This document shows, one piece after another, positions 53,528 through 63,881 of a stretch of 64,000 nucleotides of DNA; position 1 is the first letter of the stretch, and every line of letters starts with the position of its first letter. A program made the position numbers and the translations under genes. The notes under the pieces were generated by a model. It saw only the letters and a list, made by a program, of their open reading frames with translations, searched no databases and was not told the DNA's origin. Origin of the DNA: Clostridia bacterium (GTDB lineage: Bacteria; Bacillota; Clostridia; Oscillospirales; Acutalibacteraceae); assembly GCA_017461625.1 (NCBI GenBank), contig JAFTXJ010000019.1:1-64000 (forward strand). Direction: 5' to 3'.

Positions 53528-55474
53528 ATGAAGTTTAAAAATGTTGTCCGCAATTTTCCTGTTTTTGTTGTTGCAATGGTTGCAGCCCTTGTGTGCATTG
53601 TGGCTACAGCTGCTTCAGGTGAGTACAAGCTCGCTGCAGCTGAGGCTTGCCTCCTTGTGGGTGTAATCCTTTTGACGGTGGCATATTATTCTGTTTACCG
53701 CAAAAAGAAGCAGGAAATGCTTGAAAGCATATCTCAGGAGATAAGCTTTGCGGATGGCAGAAGAAACTCCGATTTCCCGATTCCTGTTATGGTAAGTGAC
53801 GAAAAAGGTAAGTTTTTGTGGTACAACAAAGCTTTTGAAGATGTTGTTCTTGACGAAAATGAATATTCCGAAATCGAGGACATCATTGAGGACGGAATAA
53901 ACGTGCTTACACCATCAGAAACAAGGGGAGTTAACATTAAATGTGACGGCAAGTATTTTACCGTTTATTCTCATCGCAGAGATCAGCAGATTGTTTTCTA
54001 TTTTATTGATAACACAAAGTTGCGTCTTGTTGCTGATGAATTTGTTAAAACAAGACCTGCTGTTTTAATGGTAAGCATTGACGGTGTTGACGAGCTTCAG
54101 CGTTTGTATAAGGAGTCAGACTGTTCTTCAATCAGAAACGGAGTTACAAGGCTTATTGAGCAGTGGTTGTCTGAATATGATTGTATGATGACCAAAAAAG
54201 GTGACAGCACCTTCATCATTGTTACAAAAACCTCAGATGTTGACAGAATGATTGAACAGAAATTTGACATTCTTGATGCAGTCAGAAATTATCAGTATAA
54301 CAGTGAAGATTTGAGCATTACCCTTTCAATCGGTGTCGGCACCGAAGGTGGGGTAGGAAAGTGCCAGGCTGAAGCAAAGGCTGCCCTTGAAATGGCATTT
54401 GACCGCGGTGGTGACCAGGCCGTTGTTAAAAATAAAGATAACTATGAGTTTTTCGGTGGTGTTTCACGAAGCGTTGAAAGGCAGACTACCGTTAAAACAA
54501 GAATTATTGCAAACGACTTTGCCAAGCTTATTGAAAGCTGTAACAGAGTTATTGTTATGGGCCATAAATATCCTGACCTTGATGCTCTGGGTTCAGCTAT
54601 GGGTGTGGTTGCCGTTGCAAGGGCATACGGTAAAGAAGCTTTTCTTGCCACCAACTCTTATACAGCTGCTTCAAAGCCGCTTATAGATTATCTTAAATCA
54701 AACGGATTTGAAGATTATATAATCCCTCATTCAAAAGCAAAAACACTTTTAAGAAAAAGCACATTGCTTGTTGTTACCGACACTCATATAAAAAGCTTTG
54801 TAGAGTGCCCTGAATTGCTTGAAAAAGCATCAAAGATTGTGGTTGTTGATCATCACAGAAAGTCAGTTGACTTTATTGATAATGCTGAGATTTTTTATCA
54901 CGACCCGTCAGCATCTTCTGCGGGCGAACTTGTAACTCAGCTTATTGAATATCTGCCGTTTAAAATCAAAATCGGCTCTGTTGTTGCTGATGCTTTGCTT
55001 TCGGGTATTATGCTTGATACAAAGAATTTTGTTTTAAGAACAGGAGCAAAAACATTTGAAACTGCAGCTTACCTTAAAAAGGCAGGGGCAGATACCGTAA
55101 GAGTGAAACAGCTTTTTGCTGACAGTATAACAGCGTACAAAGCAAAAAGTGAAATTATTTCATCTGCTGAAACTTACAAAGGCTGTGCCGTTGCTGTATG
55201 CAAAAGCAACACTAATGAAGTCAGGGTTGTTTCTTCACAGGCGGCAGATGAGCTTTTGAATATCAAAGACATCAAAGCGTCATTTGTTATATTTAAAACA
55301 GACAATGTTGTCAATGTTTCAGCTCGTTCACTCGGTGGGGTAAATGTTCAGATTATCATGGAATCGCTGGGCGGTGGAGGTCATCAGACAATGGCGGCTG
55401 CTCAGTTTGAAAATGAAACAACTCAATCAGTTTCACAAAAAGTGAAAGAAGCTGTTGATAAGTATATGAATTGA
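53528..55474 (+). CDS. gdpP: GdpP-type cyclic-di-AMP phosphodiesterase
   Basis: Membrane-bound c-di-AMP phosphodiesterase controlling osmotic and wall stress. Two N-terminal helices ([40 protein letters not shown]), then a degenerate PAS region and degenerate GGDEF domain (SIGVGTEGG). A DHH domain with [15 protein letters not shown] and VVDHHRKS follows, then DHHA1 ending with [12 protein letters not shown]. 648 aa. Gene order rnj-gdpP-rplI-dnaB is conserved in Firmicutes in the gdpP-rplI-dnaB part. Confidence 0.95.
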   Translation: MKFKNVVRNFPVFVVAMVAALVCIVATAASGEYKLAAAEACLLVGVILLTVAYYSVYRKKKQEMLESISQEISFADGRRNSDFPIPVMVSDEKGKFLWYNKAFEDVVLDENEYSEIEDIIEDGINVLTPSETRGVNIKCDGKYFTVYSHRRDQQIVFYFIDNTKLRLVADEFVKTRPAVLMVSIDGVDELQRLYKESDCSSIRNGVTRLIEQWLSEYDCMMTKKGDSTFIIVTKTSDVDRMIEQKFDILDAVRNYQYNSEDLSITLSIGVGTEGGVGKCQAEAKAALEMAFDRGGDQAVVKNKDNYEFFGGVSRSVERQTTVKTRIIANDFAKLIESCNRVIVMGHKYPDLDALGSAMGVVAVARAYGKEAFLATNSYTAASKPLIDYLKSNGFEDYIIPHSKAKTLLRKSTLLVVTDTHIKSFVECPELLEKASKIVVVDHHRKSVDFIDNAEIFYHDPSASSAGELVTQLIEYLPFKIKIGSVVADALLSGIMLDTKNFVLRTGAKTFETAAYLKKAGADTVRVKQLFADSITAYKAKSEIISSAETYKGCAVAVCKSNTNEVRVVSSQAADELLNIKDIKASFVIFKTDNVVNVSARSLGGVNVQIIMESLGGGGHQTMAAAQFENETTQSVSQKVKEAVDKYMN

Positions 55475-55499
55475 CACAAACTTTCAAGGAGGTAAAATT

Positions 55500-55943
55500 A
55501 TGAAAGTTATTCTTACACAGGATGTTAAAAATCTTGGCAAAAAAGGTGAAATGGTTACCACAACCGACGGTTACGCACGTAACTTCCTTTTCCCGAGAAA
55601 GTTGGCTACCGAAGCCAATGCTCAGGCTATGACCGAGCTAAAAAACAGAGAAGATTCACAGAACCACAAAATTAAAGTTGAAAAAGAGGCAGCAACAGCT
55701 GCTGCTGAAAAGCTTTCAGGCAAAACTGTTAAAATTACAGCTAAAGCAGGTCAGGGAGGCAGACTTTTCGGATCTGTAACAGCAAAAGAAGTTGCCGAGA
55801 CAATTAAAAAAGATTTTGGTATCTCTGTTGACAAAAGAAAGATTACCGTCAGCGATATCAAAGCCTTTGGCACTTATAAGGCTCAGGCTAAATTTTATCA
55901 GGGTATTACAGCTGACTTTTCTGTAATGGTAAGCGAAAGCTAA
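55500..55943 (+). CDS. rplI: 50S ribosomal protein L9
   Basis: Two-domain L9: N-terminal [36 protein letters not shown], long connecting helix, C-terminal domain with [18 protein letters not shown]. 147 aa. AAGGAGGTAAAATT precedes the ATG. Between gdpP and dnaB as in other Firmicutes. Confidence 0.98.
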   Translation: MKVILTQDVKNLGKKGEMVTTTDGYARNFLFPRKLATEANAQAMTELKNREDSQNHKIKVEKEAATAAAEKLSGKTVKITAKAGQGGRLFGSVTAKEVAETIKKDFGISVDKRKITVSDIKAFGTYKAQAKFYQGITADFSVMVSES

Positions 55944-55971
55944 AAGAATTATAAATTAACGGAGGATAAAA

Positions 55972-57363
55972 ATGAATACTTCTTTTAATTCTCCCGACGG
56001 ACTCAATCTCCCTTTCAGCCTTGAGGCGGAGCAGGCTGTCCTCGGCAGTATCCTCATAGACCCTGCTTGTATGATGCAGGTTCAGGTAATTATCAGTGCG
56101 GAGCATTTTTATTTACCTCAACATAAAGCAATTTTTACGGCAATGGCAACCATTGAAGCCATGGGTGGCAAAATTGACCCACTTATTGTTCTTGACAGCC
56201 TTGTAAAAGATAAGGTTTATGATACCGCATCAGGTAAAACGTATCTCTTTCAGCTTGCAGAAATTGTTCCGTCAACTGCAAATGTTGAGTCTTATGCAAG
56301 AATCGTAAGAGAAAAGTTTTACATAAGAACTCTTATCACTGCTTCAAGAGAAACAATTGATGATGCAACAAATCAGGAAGCAGAGGCAGATTTACTTCTT
56401 GATGCTGCAGAGCAGAGGATATATAATATCCGTCAGGGCAAAAAGACAAATGACCCGTCAAAAATCGGTGACATCATTATCAATGATGTTTATACAACTC
56501 TTCAGCATCTCACATCTGATGAAAAAGATTTATATAAAGGCTATCCCACAGGCTTTGCTGACCTTGATAAGATTATGACAGGTCTTCACCGTTCTGACCT
56601 TGTGCTTGTCGGTGCCCGACCTGCTATGGGTAAAACAAGCTTTGCGTTGAACCTTGCACGAAATGTTGCTATGATCGGTAACCGCAAAACCGTTATGTTC
56701 TCTTTGGAAATGACAAAAGAGCAGCTTGCAATGCGTGTTCTTTCAACCGAAGCACGAGTAAACAGTGCAAAAATGAGAACAGGCGAGCTTGATGCAGAGG
56801 ATTGGGAGCGACTTGGTATGGCAACAGGTGTGCTTTCAAAGTGTGAGCTTTATTTTGATGATACAAGCTCAATCACTGTTGCTGAGATGAAAGCAAAAAT
56901 CCGCAGAATGAAAAATGTTGAATGCGTAATCATCGACTACCTTGGTCTTATCAGACCGTCAGGCAGGGTCGAAAACCGAGTTCAGGCAGTTAGTGAAATC
57001 ACACGTGAGCTGAAGATGATGGCAAAGGACTTGTCTATTCCCGTTGTTGTTTGTGCTCAGCTTTCCCGTGGTACTGAGGGCCGAGGTAAGTCCCACCGTC
57101 CTCAGCTTGCCGATTTGCGTGAATCGGGTTCAATCGAGCAGGATGCTGATATTGTTCTGATGCTTTACCGACCCGATTATTATAAAGGTGAAGAAGATGA
57201 TGACACAGATTCTTCTGACGATGACGGTGAGCAGGAGGTAGCTAATCAGGCTGAAATCATCGTTGCCAAAAACCGTCACGGACCAACCGATACGGTCAAG
57301 ATGATCTGGGATGCCGACCACACCTTGTTTATGGGCTTGGAGAAAATCAGAAATGATATGTAA
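55972..57363 (+). CDS. dnaB: Replicative DNA helicase DnaB
   Basis: Hexameric helicase at the fork. N-terminal domain (LEAEQAVLGSILIDP), RecA-like core with Walker A GARPAMGKTSFALN, and Walker B VIIDYLGLI, arginine-finger region LRESGSIEQDADIVLMLYR. 463 aa. A strongly acidic loop (EEDDDTDSSDDDGEQE, ~residues 405-422) is inserted before the last strands; acidic inserts here are common in Clostridia. Overlaps tilS by 11 bases. Confidence 0.97.
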   Translation: MNTSFNSPDGLNLPFSLEAEQAVLGSILIDPACMMQVQVIISAEHFYLPQHKAIFTAMATIEAMGGKIDPLIVLDSLVKDKVYDTASGKTYLFQLAEIVPSTANVESYARIVREKFYIRTLITASRETIDDATNQEAEADLLLDAAEQRIYNIRQGKKTNDPSKIGDIIINDVYTTLQHLTSDEKDLYKGYPTGFADLDKIMTGLHRSDLVLVGARPAMGKTSFALNLARNVAMIGNRKTVMFSLEMTKEQLAMRVLSTEARVNSAKMRTGELDAEDWERLGMATGVLSKCELYFDDTSSITVAEMKAKIRRMKNVECVIIDYLGLIRPSGRVENRVQAVSEITRELKMMAKDLSIPVVVCAQLSRGTEGRGKSHRPQLADLRESGSIEQDADIVLMLYRPDYYKGEEDDDTDSSDDDGEQEVANQAEIIVAKNRHGPTDTVKMIWDADHTLFMGLEKIRNDM

Positions 57364-58672
57364 AGTTAAAGAAACCGTAAAGAATTACGGTATGTTTAAT
57401 GAAAACAAAAAGGTTACCGTCGGAGTTTCAGGTGGTGCAGATTCCTGTGCATTGCTTTTTGCTTTGTGCCAGCTAAGGGAAGAATACTCTCTTGAAATTA
57501 CCGCAGCACACGTCAATCACGGTATCCGTGGTGATGAAGCTTTGCGTGATGAGCTTTTTGTAAAAGATTTTTGCAAAAGGCTTGGCGTGAAGGTCGAATT
57601 TGCTCATTTCAATGTGCCTGAAAAAGCCAAAGAAATGAAGCTTGGTGTTGAGGAATGCGGCAGGATTTTGCGATATGATTTTTTTGAAAGCATCAATCCC
57701 AACGCTTTGATTGCAACGGCTCACAATCTTGATGATTGCTGTGAAACCTTGCTTCTTAATATTACAAGGGGAACATCAACTAAAGGACTTGCATCAATTC
57801 CCCCTGTGAGGGGTAACGTTATAAGACCCATTATTAATTGCTCAAGGGCTGAAATTGAAGCATTTTGCAAAGAGAACCGAATTGATTTTGTCACTGATTC
57901 AACCAACAGCGATGATGCCTACACAAGGAATAATATCAGACTCAACATTATTCCGAAGCTTAAAGAAATAAATCCGTCTTTTATCAATGCGGCATCAAGG
58001 CTGATGGAAGATGCTCGTCTTGATAATGATTATTTCAATTCTTTTGTTGAAGATGTAATCACAAAATCCCATTGTAACGGCGGATATAATTGCAAAGAAA
58101 TTTCAGCCAATCATCCTGCTGTTATTAAAAGAGTAGTTGCCCGAATTATTGAAGCTGAAACAGGTGCAGCCCCTGAGAGCAAACATATTGACACTGTTTG
58201 CAATATTCTCTCGGGTGGCAAAACTCAGATTCTCGGTGCAACTCAGGTAACTGTTAAAAACGGAGTTTTATCCTTTGGTGAAAAACAGCTTACCGAACCT
58301 TGGAGCTGTAATTTTACCAAAGGTAAGGTTGAAATCCCTGACGGTGAAGCAGAGTTTAAAATTATTCATAATTCTTCCTCAGCAAAGATACAGTTTGTTC
58401 ACAAAAATGTGTTAGACTTTAATGCTGTTGAGGGTAATTTAGTTTTAAGAAGCCGCCGTGAAGGCGATGAAATTAAAATTGCAGGCAGAAACTGCACAAA
58501 AAAATTAAAAAAGATGTTTATTGAAGACAAGATTGCCGATAAAAATTCAGTTTGCGTTCTGGCAGATGATATTGGCGTTGTGTGGGTTGAAGGTTTCGGC
58601 TGTGCCCACAGATGCCGAATTACCGACCAAACCGAAAAAATATTGACAATCAACATAACAAGGGGTGTTTAA
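57353..58672 (+). CDS. tilS: tRNA(Ile)-lysidine synthetase
   Basis: Modifies C34 of tRNA-Ile(CAU) to lysidine. PP-loop [16 protein letters not shown] at residues ~21-36, [11 protein letters not shown] motif, [17 protein letters not shown] and a C-terminal TilS domain ([21 protein letters not shown]). Start ATG 57353 (GGAG 12 upstream) overlaps dnaB by 11 bases; the earlier in-frame ATG is deep inside dnaB. 439 aa. Confidence 0.94.
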   Translation: MICKVKETVKNYGMFNENKKVTVGVSGGADSCALLFALCQLREEYSLEITAAHVNHGIRGDEALRDELFVKDFCKRLGVKVEFAHFNVPEKAKEMKLGVEECGRILRYDFFESINPNALIATAHNLDDCCETLLLNITRGTSTKGLASIPPVRGNVIRPIINCSRAEIEAFCKENRIDFVTDSTNSDDAYTRNNIRLNIIPKLKEINPSFINAASRLMEDARLDNDYFNSFVEDVITKSHCNGGYNCKEISANHPAVIKRVVARIIEAETGAAPESKHIDTVCNILSGGKTQILGATQVTVKNGVLSFGEKQLTEPWSCNFTKGKVEIPDGEAEFKIIHNSSSAKIQFVHKNVLDFNAVEGNLVLRSRREGDEIKIAGRNCTKKLKKMFIEDKIADKNSVCVLADDIGVVWVEGFGCAHRCRITDQTEKILTINITRGV

Positions 58673-58673
58673 A

Positions 58674-59213
58674 ATGGAAAAAGATATTCAGAAGGTATAT
58701 TTTTCAGGTGAAGATATTCAAAACATTGTAAGTCGTTTAGGTAAGCAGATAAGTGAAGATTATAAAGATAAAAATCTTTTGCTTGTCAGCATTTTAAAAG
58801 GTTCGGTTGTTTTTATGGCCGATTTGATGAGAAGCATCACAATTCCTTGCCGCATTGACTTTATGAGTGTTTCAAGCTACGGTTCAGGAACAAAAACATC
58901 AGGTGTTGTTAAAATTCAGAAAGACCTTGATATTAACCTTGAAGGCTATGACCTTCTTATTGTTGAGGATATTCTTGACAGCGGTAAAACACTCAGCTAT
59001 GTAAGAAAAATCCTCGACGCAAGAAACCCCGCAAGCATCAGAATCTGCACACTTTTCGATAAGCCTGAAAGACGTGAAGCAGATGTTTATGCTGACTATT
59101 CAGGTGCAGAAGTGCCCGATGAATTCATTGTAGGCTATGGACTTGACTATGATGAAAAATACAGAAATTTACCGTACATCGGTGTTCTTAAACCCGAAGT
59201 TTACGGAGAATAA
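58674..59213 (+). CDS. hpt: Hypoxanthine phosphoribosyltransferase
   Basis: Purine salvage enzyme. PRPP loop [17 protein letters not shown], pyrophosphate loop [11 protein letters not shown] and C-terminal [22 protein letters not shown]. 179 aa. ATG 58674 is preferred, AGGGGTG upstream; GTG at 58665 would overlap tilS. tilS-hpt-ftsH is the conserved Firmicute order. Confidence 0.96.
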   Translation: MEKDIQKVYFSGEDIQNIVSRLGKQISEDYKDKNLLLVSILKGSVVFMADLMRSITIPCRIDFMSVSSYGSGTKTSGVVKIQKDLDINLEGYDLLIVEDILDSGKTLSYVRKILDARNPASIRICTLFDKPERREADVYADYSGAEVPDEFIVGYGLDYDEKYRNLPYIGVLKPEVYGE

Positions 59214-59246
59214 TATAAAAGATTTAATCCGTTAGGAGTGAAATTA

Positions 59247-61205
59247 TTGGAAAATCCCAACAACAGCCCAAAGCGACCAAATCAGCCCAAAAAGCGTAAT
59301 ATACTTGTTTTTTTGCCCTATGTTCTTATTCCGCTTGTTTTGATTTTCGGCGTTATGTTTGCAACAGATGCTGCTTCAAAAGAAAGGGCAGAATATTATC
59401 AGGTTGTTCAATACTTTGACCAGGGCAAGGTAGATGAATTCAGCCTCAATATCACCTCAGGTGCACTTAAATATAAGCTTGAAGGCGATAACACAGTTTA
59501 TGAATACACTGTACCAAGCGTTAACGTTTTTCTTGAAGATGTTAACGAAACCGTTCGTGAGCATAACAAAAATGCCAAGAACGAAGATGAGCTTATCAAA
59601 TATGAATACACAAAGAATTCTTCTTCCTGGATTGTAAACCTTATTCCGTCATTTATCATGGTGGGCATTTGTGTAGTGCTTCTCTTTGTGATGATGAAGA
59701 GGATGAATGCCGTTGGCGGCGATATGAACCGAACAATGAACTTCGGCAAAGTAAGAGTCAAGCAGGCTAAAGATGCTAAGAAAACAACCTTTGCTCAGGT
59801 TGCAGGTGCAGATGAAGAAAAAGAAGAGCTTTCTGAAATGGTTGAGTTTCTCAAAGCTCCCGACAAGTTCAGCGCTTTGGGTGCAAGAATCCCCAAGGGT
59901 GTGCTTCTCGTTGGCCCTCCCGGTACAGGTAAAACCCTCCTTGCAAGAGCTGTTGCAGGTGAAGCAGGTGTACCGTTCTTCTCAATTTCAGGTTCAGACT
60001 TTGTTGAGATGTATGTTGGTGTGGGTGCTTCACGAGTAAGAGATTTGTTTGAAAAAGCTAAGAAGGATGCACCTTCGGTTATTTTCATTGATGAAATTGA
60101 TGCCGTTGGTCGCCACAGAGGTGCAGGTATGGGTGGCGGACATGATGAAAGAGAGCAGACCCTCAACCAGCTCCTTGTTGAAATGGATGGTTTCGGTGTT
60201 AACGAGGGTGTTATTATCATCGCAGCAACCAACCGACCTGATATCCTTGACCCTGCACTTTTAAGACCGGGTCGTTTTGACCGTCAGGTAACAGTTGGTC
60301 ACCCGGACGCAAAGGGCAGAGAAGAAATTCTCAAAGTTCACGCCAAGGGCAAGCCTCTTGCTCCCGACGTTGACCTTAAGGTGATTGCAAACTCAACAGC
60401 AGGCTTTGTTGGTGCAGACCTTGAAAATCTTCTTAACGAAGCTGCCCTCCTTGCTGCCCGCCATAATAAAAAAGCTATCACGATGGAAGATATTGAAGAA
60501 GCAACAATCAAGGTTGTTGTCGGCACTGAGAAAAAATCCCGTAAAATCAGCGATAAAGAAAAGCGTCTTACTGCCTATCACGAGGCAGGTCACGCTGTTG
60601 CTACCTATTGCCTTCCGGGTCAGGACCCTGTTCATCAGGTTTCAATTATCCCAAGAGGTATGGCAGGCGGCTATACAATGTCAATTCCAACTGAGGATAA
60701 GAGCTATATGTCAAAGAACAGTATGCTTGACGAGCTTGTTGTTCTCCTCGGCGGCCGTGTTGCCGAACAGCTTGTTTTGGGTGATATTTCTACAGGCGCA
60801 TCAAACGACATTGAGCGTGCATCTGACATCGCAAGAAAAATGGTTGCCAAATACGGTATGAGCGAAAAGCTCGGCCCGATTTCATATTCATCAAGCGGTG
60901 AGGTTTTCTTAGGTCGTGATTACGGTCATTCTAAGAATTATTCCGAATCAACTGCCAATGCAATTGATGAAGAAGTTAAATCAATTATCACCAACGCCTA
61001 TAAGAGAACTGAAGATATCCTCAACGCTCAGATGCCCAAACTTGACGAGCTTGCAGATTATCTTATGAAGTTTGAAAAAATTGACGGTGAAAAGTTCAAG
61101 CAGCTTATGGAAGGCACTCTTGTTGTTGAAGAAGAAAAGCCCGAAGAAGCAGCTGAAGAAGTTGCTGAAACAGTTGAAGAAGCAACAGAAACCACAGAAG
61201 AATAA
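59247..61205 (+). CDS. ftsH: ATP-dependent zinc metalloprotease FtsH
   Basis: Membrane AAA+ protease for membrane and regulatory proteins. Two helices ([42 protein letters not shown]) flank an outside loop. AAA domain with [13 protein letters not shown] and [13 protein letters not shown], the SRH region [21 protein letters not shown], and zinc site HEAGHAV with downstream Asp/Glu. The C-terminus is Glu/Ala-rich and disordered. TTG 59247 is chosen, nine bases after TAGGAG; GTG 59238 is within the site. 652 aa. Confidence 0.97.
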   Translation: MENPNNSPKRPNQPKKRNILVFLPYVLIPLVLIFGVMFATDAASKERAEYYQVVQYFDQGKVDEFSLNITSGALKYKLEGDNTVYEYTVPSVNVFLEDVNETVREHNKNAKNEDELIKYEYTKNSSSWIVNLIPSFIMVGICVVLLFVMMKRMNAVGGDMNRTMNFGKVRVKQAKDAKKTTFAQVAGADEEKEELSEMVEFLKAPDKFSALGARIPKGVLLVGPPGTGKTLLARAVAGEAGVPFFSISGSDFVEMYVGVGASRVRDLFEKAKKDAPSVIFIDEIDAVGRHRGAGMGGGHDEREQTLNQLLVEMDGFGVNEGVIIIAATNRPDILDPALLRPGRFDRQVTVGHPDAKGREEILKVHAKGKPLAPDVDLKVIANSTAGFVGADLENLLNEAALLAARHNKKAITMEDIEEATIKVVVGTEKKSRKISDKEKRLTAYHEAGHAVATYCLPGQDPVHQVSIIPRGMAGGYTMSIPTEDKSYMSKNSMLDELVVLLGGRVAEQLVLGDISTGASNDIERASDIARKMVAKYGMSEKLGPISYSSSGEVFLGRDYGHSKNYSESTANAIDEEVKSIITNAYKRTEDILNAQMPKLDELADYLMKFEKIDGEKFKQLMEGTLVVEEEKPEEAAEEVAETVEEATETTEE

Positions 61206-61209
61206 AATT

Positions 61210-61246
61210 AAAGCCATCGGTTATCTCAAAACCGATGGCTTTTTGT
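61210..61246 (+). terminator. Terminator after ftsH
   Basis: AAAGCCATCGGTT (61210-61222) pairs perfectly with AACCGATGGCTTT (61230-61242), then TTTG. Confidence 0.9.
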
Positions 61247-61304
61247 AATAGGCTACCGATTTGATATTCACTGTGCCTACCGAAAATATATTTTTATAAC
61301 ATTA

Positions 61305-61333
61305 TTGATTTGCAATAATGTTCGTGCTACAAT
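61305..61333 (+). promoter_or_regulatory. Promoter with internal palindrome, for the phosphotransferase leader
   Basis: TTGATT (61305-61310), 17 bases, TACAAT (61328-61333). A perfect palindrome CATTATTG-5-CAATAATG (61300-61320) covers the -35 box and spacer, as an operator would. Confidence 0.65.
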
Positions 61334-61343
61334 ACATTCAAAC

Positions 61344-61361
61344 AATCTGCTTTTGCAGATT
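61344..61361 (+). promoter_or_regulatory. Short leader hairpin
   Basis: AATCTGC-TTTT-GCAGATT, perfect 7-bp stem, ending just before the ACGAAAGGAG ribosome site of the leader peptide. Confidence 0.55.
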
Positions 61362-61379
61362 ACGAAAGGAGAAAACGGT

Positions 61380-61412
61380 ATGAAAGTTTTTAATGAGGTA
61401 ATTAAGCTTTAA
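61380..61412 (+). CDS. 10-residue leader peptide (candidate)
   Basis: ATG 61380 to TAA 61412 encodes MKVFNEVIKL, behind AAAGGAG with proper spacing and a good promoter. Downstream the RNA can form a nested hairpin (ATGG, CAACAA and GAGGT-GCAT-ACCTC, 61430-61468). It also carries CCTTTCGT (61479-61486), complementary to the leader's own ACGAAAGG (61362-61369). Suggests an attenuator leader; product itself probably has no function. Confidence 0.45.
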   Translation: MKVFNEVIKL

Positions 61413-61509
61413 ACTGAATATGGGTGCCAACAATTACCGAGGTGCATACCTCTTTGTTGTTGTGCCATTTTAAAGTAACCTTTCGTGAATACTATAACAT
61501 TCGGTTGTA

Positions 61510-61538
61510 GCACACTCAAAGGGTGTGTTATTTTTTTT
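61510..61538 (+). terminator. Terminator/attenuator before the phosphotransferase gene
   Basis: CACACTC-AAA-GGGTGTG (61511-61527) with one G-U, then TTATTTTTTTT. It separates the leader from the coding region at 61649. Confidence 0.8.
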
Positions 61539-61648
61539 GCCCAAAATCAGCCGTAGAAGGTATCCAGTATTATGGTTGCTTTCTGCGGCATTTTTGCGCC
61601 CATTTTCAACTTTTAACAACTAAAATACATCTATATATTGGAGAAACA

Positions 61649-62614
61649 ATGATGAATTATCATTTAATAGAAGAAAATTATAATTTAAGTGTATTAAGTG
61701 TAAAGCTTCTTGACAGTCACTTTGGAACAGAAATATATTTAATTGACACTGATACAGGTAAATACATAGTTAAAGTATTGCCTTTATATATGAAAAATGT
61801 GAATAATGAAGGCAATGTTACTGAATATCTTTACGAGCACGGACTAAAGGTTGCAAGATTTCTAAAGAATAAAAAAGGCAAGTATGTTGTGAAAGAATCT
61901 GATTTTCAATTTACAATTCAGGAGTTTGTTGAAGGCGAAACCTTGTCAGTGAATACTGCACCTCAATGGTTTTTGGATAAATCTGCTGATTTTTTGGGGC
62001 AGTCAGTGTTATTGTTGAAGGATTATGGAGAACTACCGATAAGATTTGATAAAAGTTTCTGCAAGTCTGCAACAGCTCACCGAAAAAGATTTCAGTATAA
62101 AAAAGAGCTTATTCGGGCAAAAAAATACGGAGATTTTGATACCGTACCGATATGGGAAGAACAGATACGGCATCTCAAAAGAATTTCGAAATTTCATATC
62201 AATACAAGGAATCTGACTTATGTAAATTCACACGGAGATTTTCATATCGGTCAGACTATTATCAATAACAATGATATTACTGTTATTGATTGGAGTTCTG
62301 CTTGTTGTTTGCCGGTATGCTTGGATGTTATAACCTCCTATGCTTTCTCAAGTCCAACCTGTGCCGAGGGGAGAATTGATGCAGAAGGATTGAAAAAATA
62401 TATCCTTAAATTTACAGAAAATTTTCCGTTGACAGATTATGATATTAAAGCGATGCCATATATGTTTTATTTTTGGCATTGTATGTGTAATTACAGACCT
62501 GATGAGTACGCTGATATGGCTGAAGGTTATAAACCCTTAGCAAAGTTGATTAACAAGTTGCTTGACTGGCTGTATGACAATGTAGATGAGTTATCGAAGC
62601 AGTTGGAACAATAG
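61649..62614 (+). CDS. Aminoglycoside phosphotransferase-fold kinase
   Basis: Small-molecule kinase of the APH/choline kinase fold. Catalytic loop NSHGDFHIGQTIINN and metal Asp in VIDWSSACCLPVCLD; ATP-Lys plausibly in KYIVKVLPLY; EFVEGETL is the hinge-like region. 321 aa from ATG 61649 (TTGGAG upstream; ATG 61652 also possible). The frame is open 126 bases upstream without a site. Substrate could be an antibiotic, homoserine, choline or methylthioribose; homology in this fold does not decide. Its leader with a terminator resembles inducible regulation. Confidence 0.82.
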   Translation: MMNYHLIEENYNLSVLSVKLLDSHFGTEIYLIDTDTGKYIVKVLPLYMKNVNNEGNVTEYLYEHGLKVARFLKNKKGKYVVKESDFQFTIQEFVEGETLSVNTAPQWFLDKSADFLGQSVLLLKDYGELPIRFDKSFCKSATAHRKRFQYKKELIRAKKYGDFDTVPIWEEQIRHLKRISKFHINTRNLTYVNSHGDFHIGQTIINNNDITVIDWSSACCLPVCLDVITSYAFSSPTCAEGRIDAEGLKKYILKFTENFPLTDYDIKAMPYMFYFWHCMCNYRPDEYADMAEGYKPLAKLINKLLDWLYDNVDELSKQLEQ

Positions 62615-62644
62615 CAATGGCGCAGATTTAAGAGTGGAGAATAT

Positions 62645-63010
62645 GTGAGAATATAAAATTAGTGGCTCAGTTTATAAGCCTCACCTTGTCAGGGGAGGTG
62701 GCATTTTCGCAAGAAAATGACGGAGGGGTAGTAGAAAAAACACTATCTCTCCCTCAGTCTTTTGCTACGCAAAATCCAGCTCCCTCATCAGAGGGAGCCG
62801 TAATATTCCGCAAAAGACGGCAGGAGCAAGCCCCTTGTCATACTCAGCGGTCAATTCGTGAATTGACCCTACAATTTTCACGCATCATTTGTAAGGAATG
62901 GTGCTTGTCGACATTCCGTTGGTTATATTTTTTGGTGCGTCGAAAATTGCCGCACCTTACATGGCTCACAACAGCAATCTGTAGGGGAGGGTCTCTGTGC
63001 CCTCCCGAAC
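62645..63010. repeat. Cluster of intergenic hairpin repeats
   Basis: Non-coding stretch (62615-63072 has no gene) packed with inverted repeats: CCTCACCTTGTCAGGGGAGG; GCTCCCTC-ATCA-GAGGGAGC (62779-62798); GGTCAATT-CGTG-AATTGACC (62849-62868); GGTGCG...CGCACC; GGGAGGG...CCCTCCC near the right edge. The left unit (AAGCCTCACCTTGTCAGGGG...GACGGAGGGG) resembles interspersed repeats I know from gut Clostridia. A 118-residue open frame crosses it but has no coding character. Confidence 0.75.
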
Positions 63011-63072
63011 AAGACTGAAAGACTGAAATAAACCTATTTATCAAATCTTTTTGAAAAAAATTGCCAAAACTC

Positions 63073-63101
63073 TTGATAAATTATTAACACATTGGTATAA
63101 T
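63073..63101 (+). promoter_or_regulatory. Promoter of the NifU-like/GGGtGRT operon
   Basis: TTGATA (63073-63078), 17 bases, TATAAT (63096-63101), followed by a ~60-base leader with AACGG-CGGTC-CCGTT. Confidence 0.8.
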
Positions 63102-63169
63102 ACTATAGATTGGACAACGGCGGTCCCGTTGACCGTCGAGAGGTATCAAACCGAAAGGAGTTAAATATT

Positions 63170-63862
63170 ATGAACTATTCACGTGAAGTACAGGAAATGT
63201 GCTGTGTAGCCAAGGGTCCTAACCACGGTCCTGCTCCTATCCCCGAAGAGGGCAAATGGGTTAAGGCTTATGAAATTAAGGATATTTCCGCATTCACACA
63301 CGGTGTGGGCTGGTGTGCACCTCAGCAGGGCGCTTGCAAGCTTTCACTCAACGTAAAAGAAGGTATTATTGAAGAGGCACTTGTTGAAACAATCGGTTGT
63401 TCCGGTATGACTCACTCAGCTGCTATGGCTGCAGAGATTCTCCCCGGCAAAACAATCCTTGAAGCTCTCAACACTGACCTCGTTTGTGACGCTATCAACA
63501 CTGCTATGCGTGAGCTCTTCCTTCAGATCGTTTACGGCCGTTCACAGTCTGCTTTCTCAGATGACGGTCTTTCAATCGGTGCAGGTCTTGAGGACCTCGG
63601 TAAGGGTCTCCGTTCACAGGTTGGTACAATGTACGGTACAAAAGTTAAGGGCGTTCGTTACCTTGAAATGGCAGAGGGTTATGTAACCCGCCTTGCTCTT
63701 GACGGTGATGATCAGGTTATCGGCTATGAGTTCGTTTCTCTCGGCAAGATGACTGACTTCATCAAGAAGGGTGACACTCCCAACGACGCATACAATAAGG
63801 CAATCGGTACTTACGGCAGATTTGCTGACGCTGTTAAGTACATCGACCCAAGAAAAGAATAA
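63170..63862 (+). CDS. NifU/IscU-like iron-sulfur scaffold protein
   Basis: 230 residues with an IscU-like core: HGVGWCAPQQGACKLSL, then ETIGCSGMTHSAAMAAEILPGKTILEAL, matching the GC..A..AS...GKT..EA pattern of NifU_N scaffolds. The later Cys arrangement is not the standard IscU one. ATG 63170 follows AAAGGAG. This Clostridia family is almost always next to the GGGtGRT gene, as here (19 bases apart). Role in Fe-S assembly is inferred from fold only. Confidence 0.82.
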   Translation: MNYSREVQEMCCVAKGPNHGPAPIPEEGKWVKAYEIKDISAFTHGVGWCAPQQGACKLSLNVKEGIIEEALVETIGCSGMTHSAAMAAEILPGKTILEALNTDLVCDAINTAMRELFLQIVYGRSQSAFSDDGLSIGAGLEDLGKGLRSQVGTMYGTKVKGVRYLEMAEGYVTRLALDGDDQVIGYEFVSLGKMTDFIKKGDTPNDAYNKAIGTYGRFADAVKYIDPRKE

Positions 63863-63881
63863 GTAAGAGGAGGTAATTACA

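Noticed and set aside
62662..63018. 118-residue open frame in the repeat cluster
   Set aside because: It crosses several inverted repeats, lacks a ribosome site and has no protein-like pattern.
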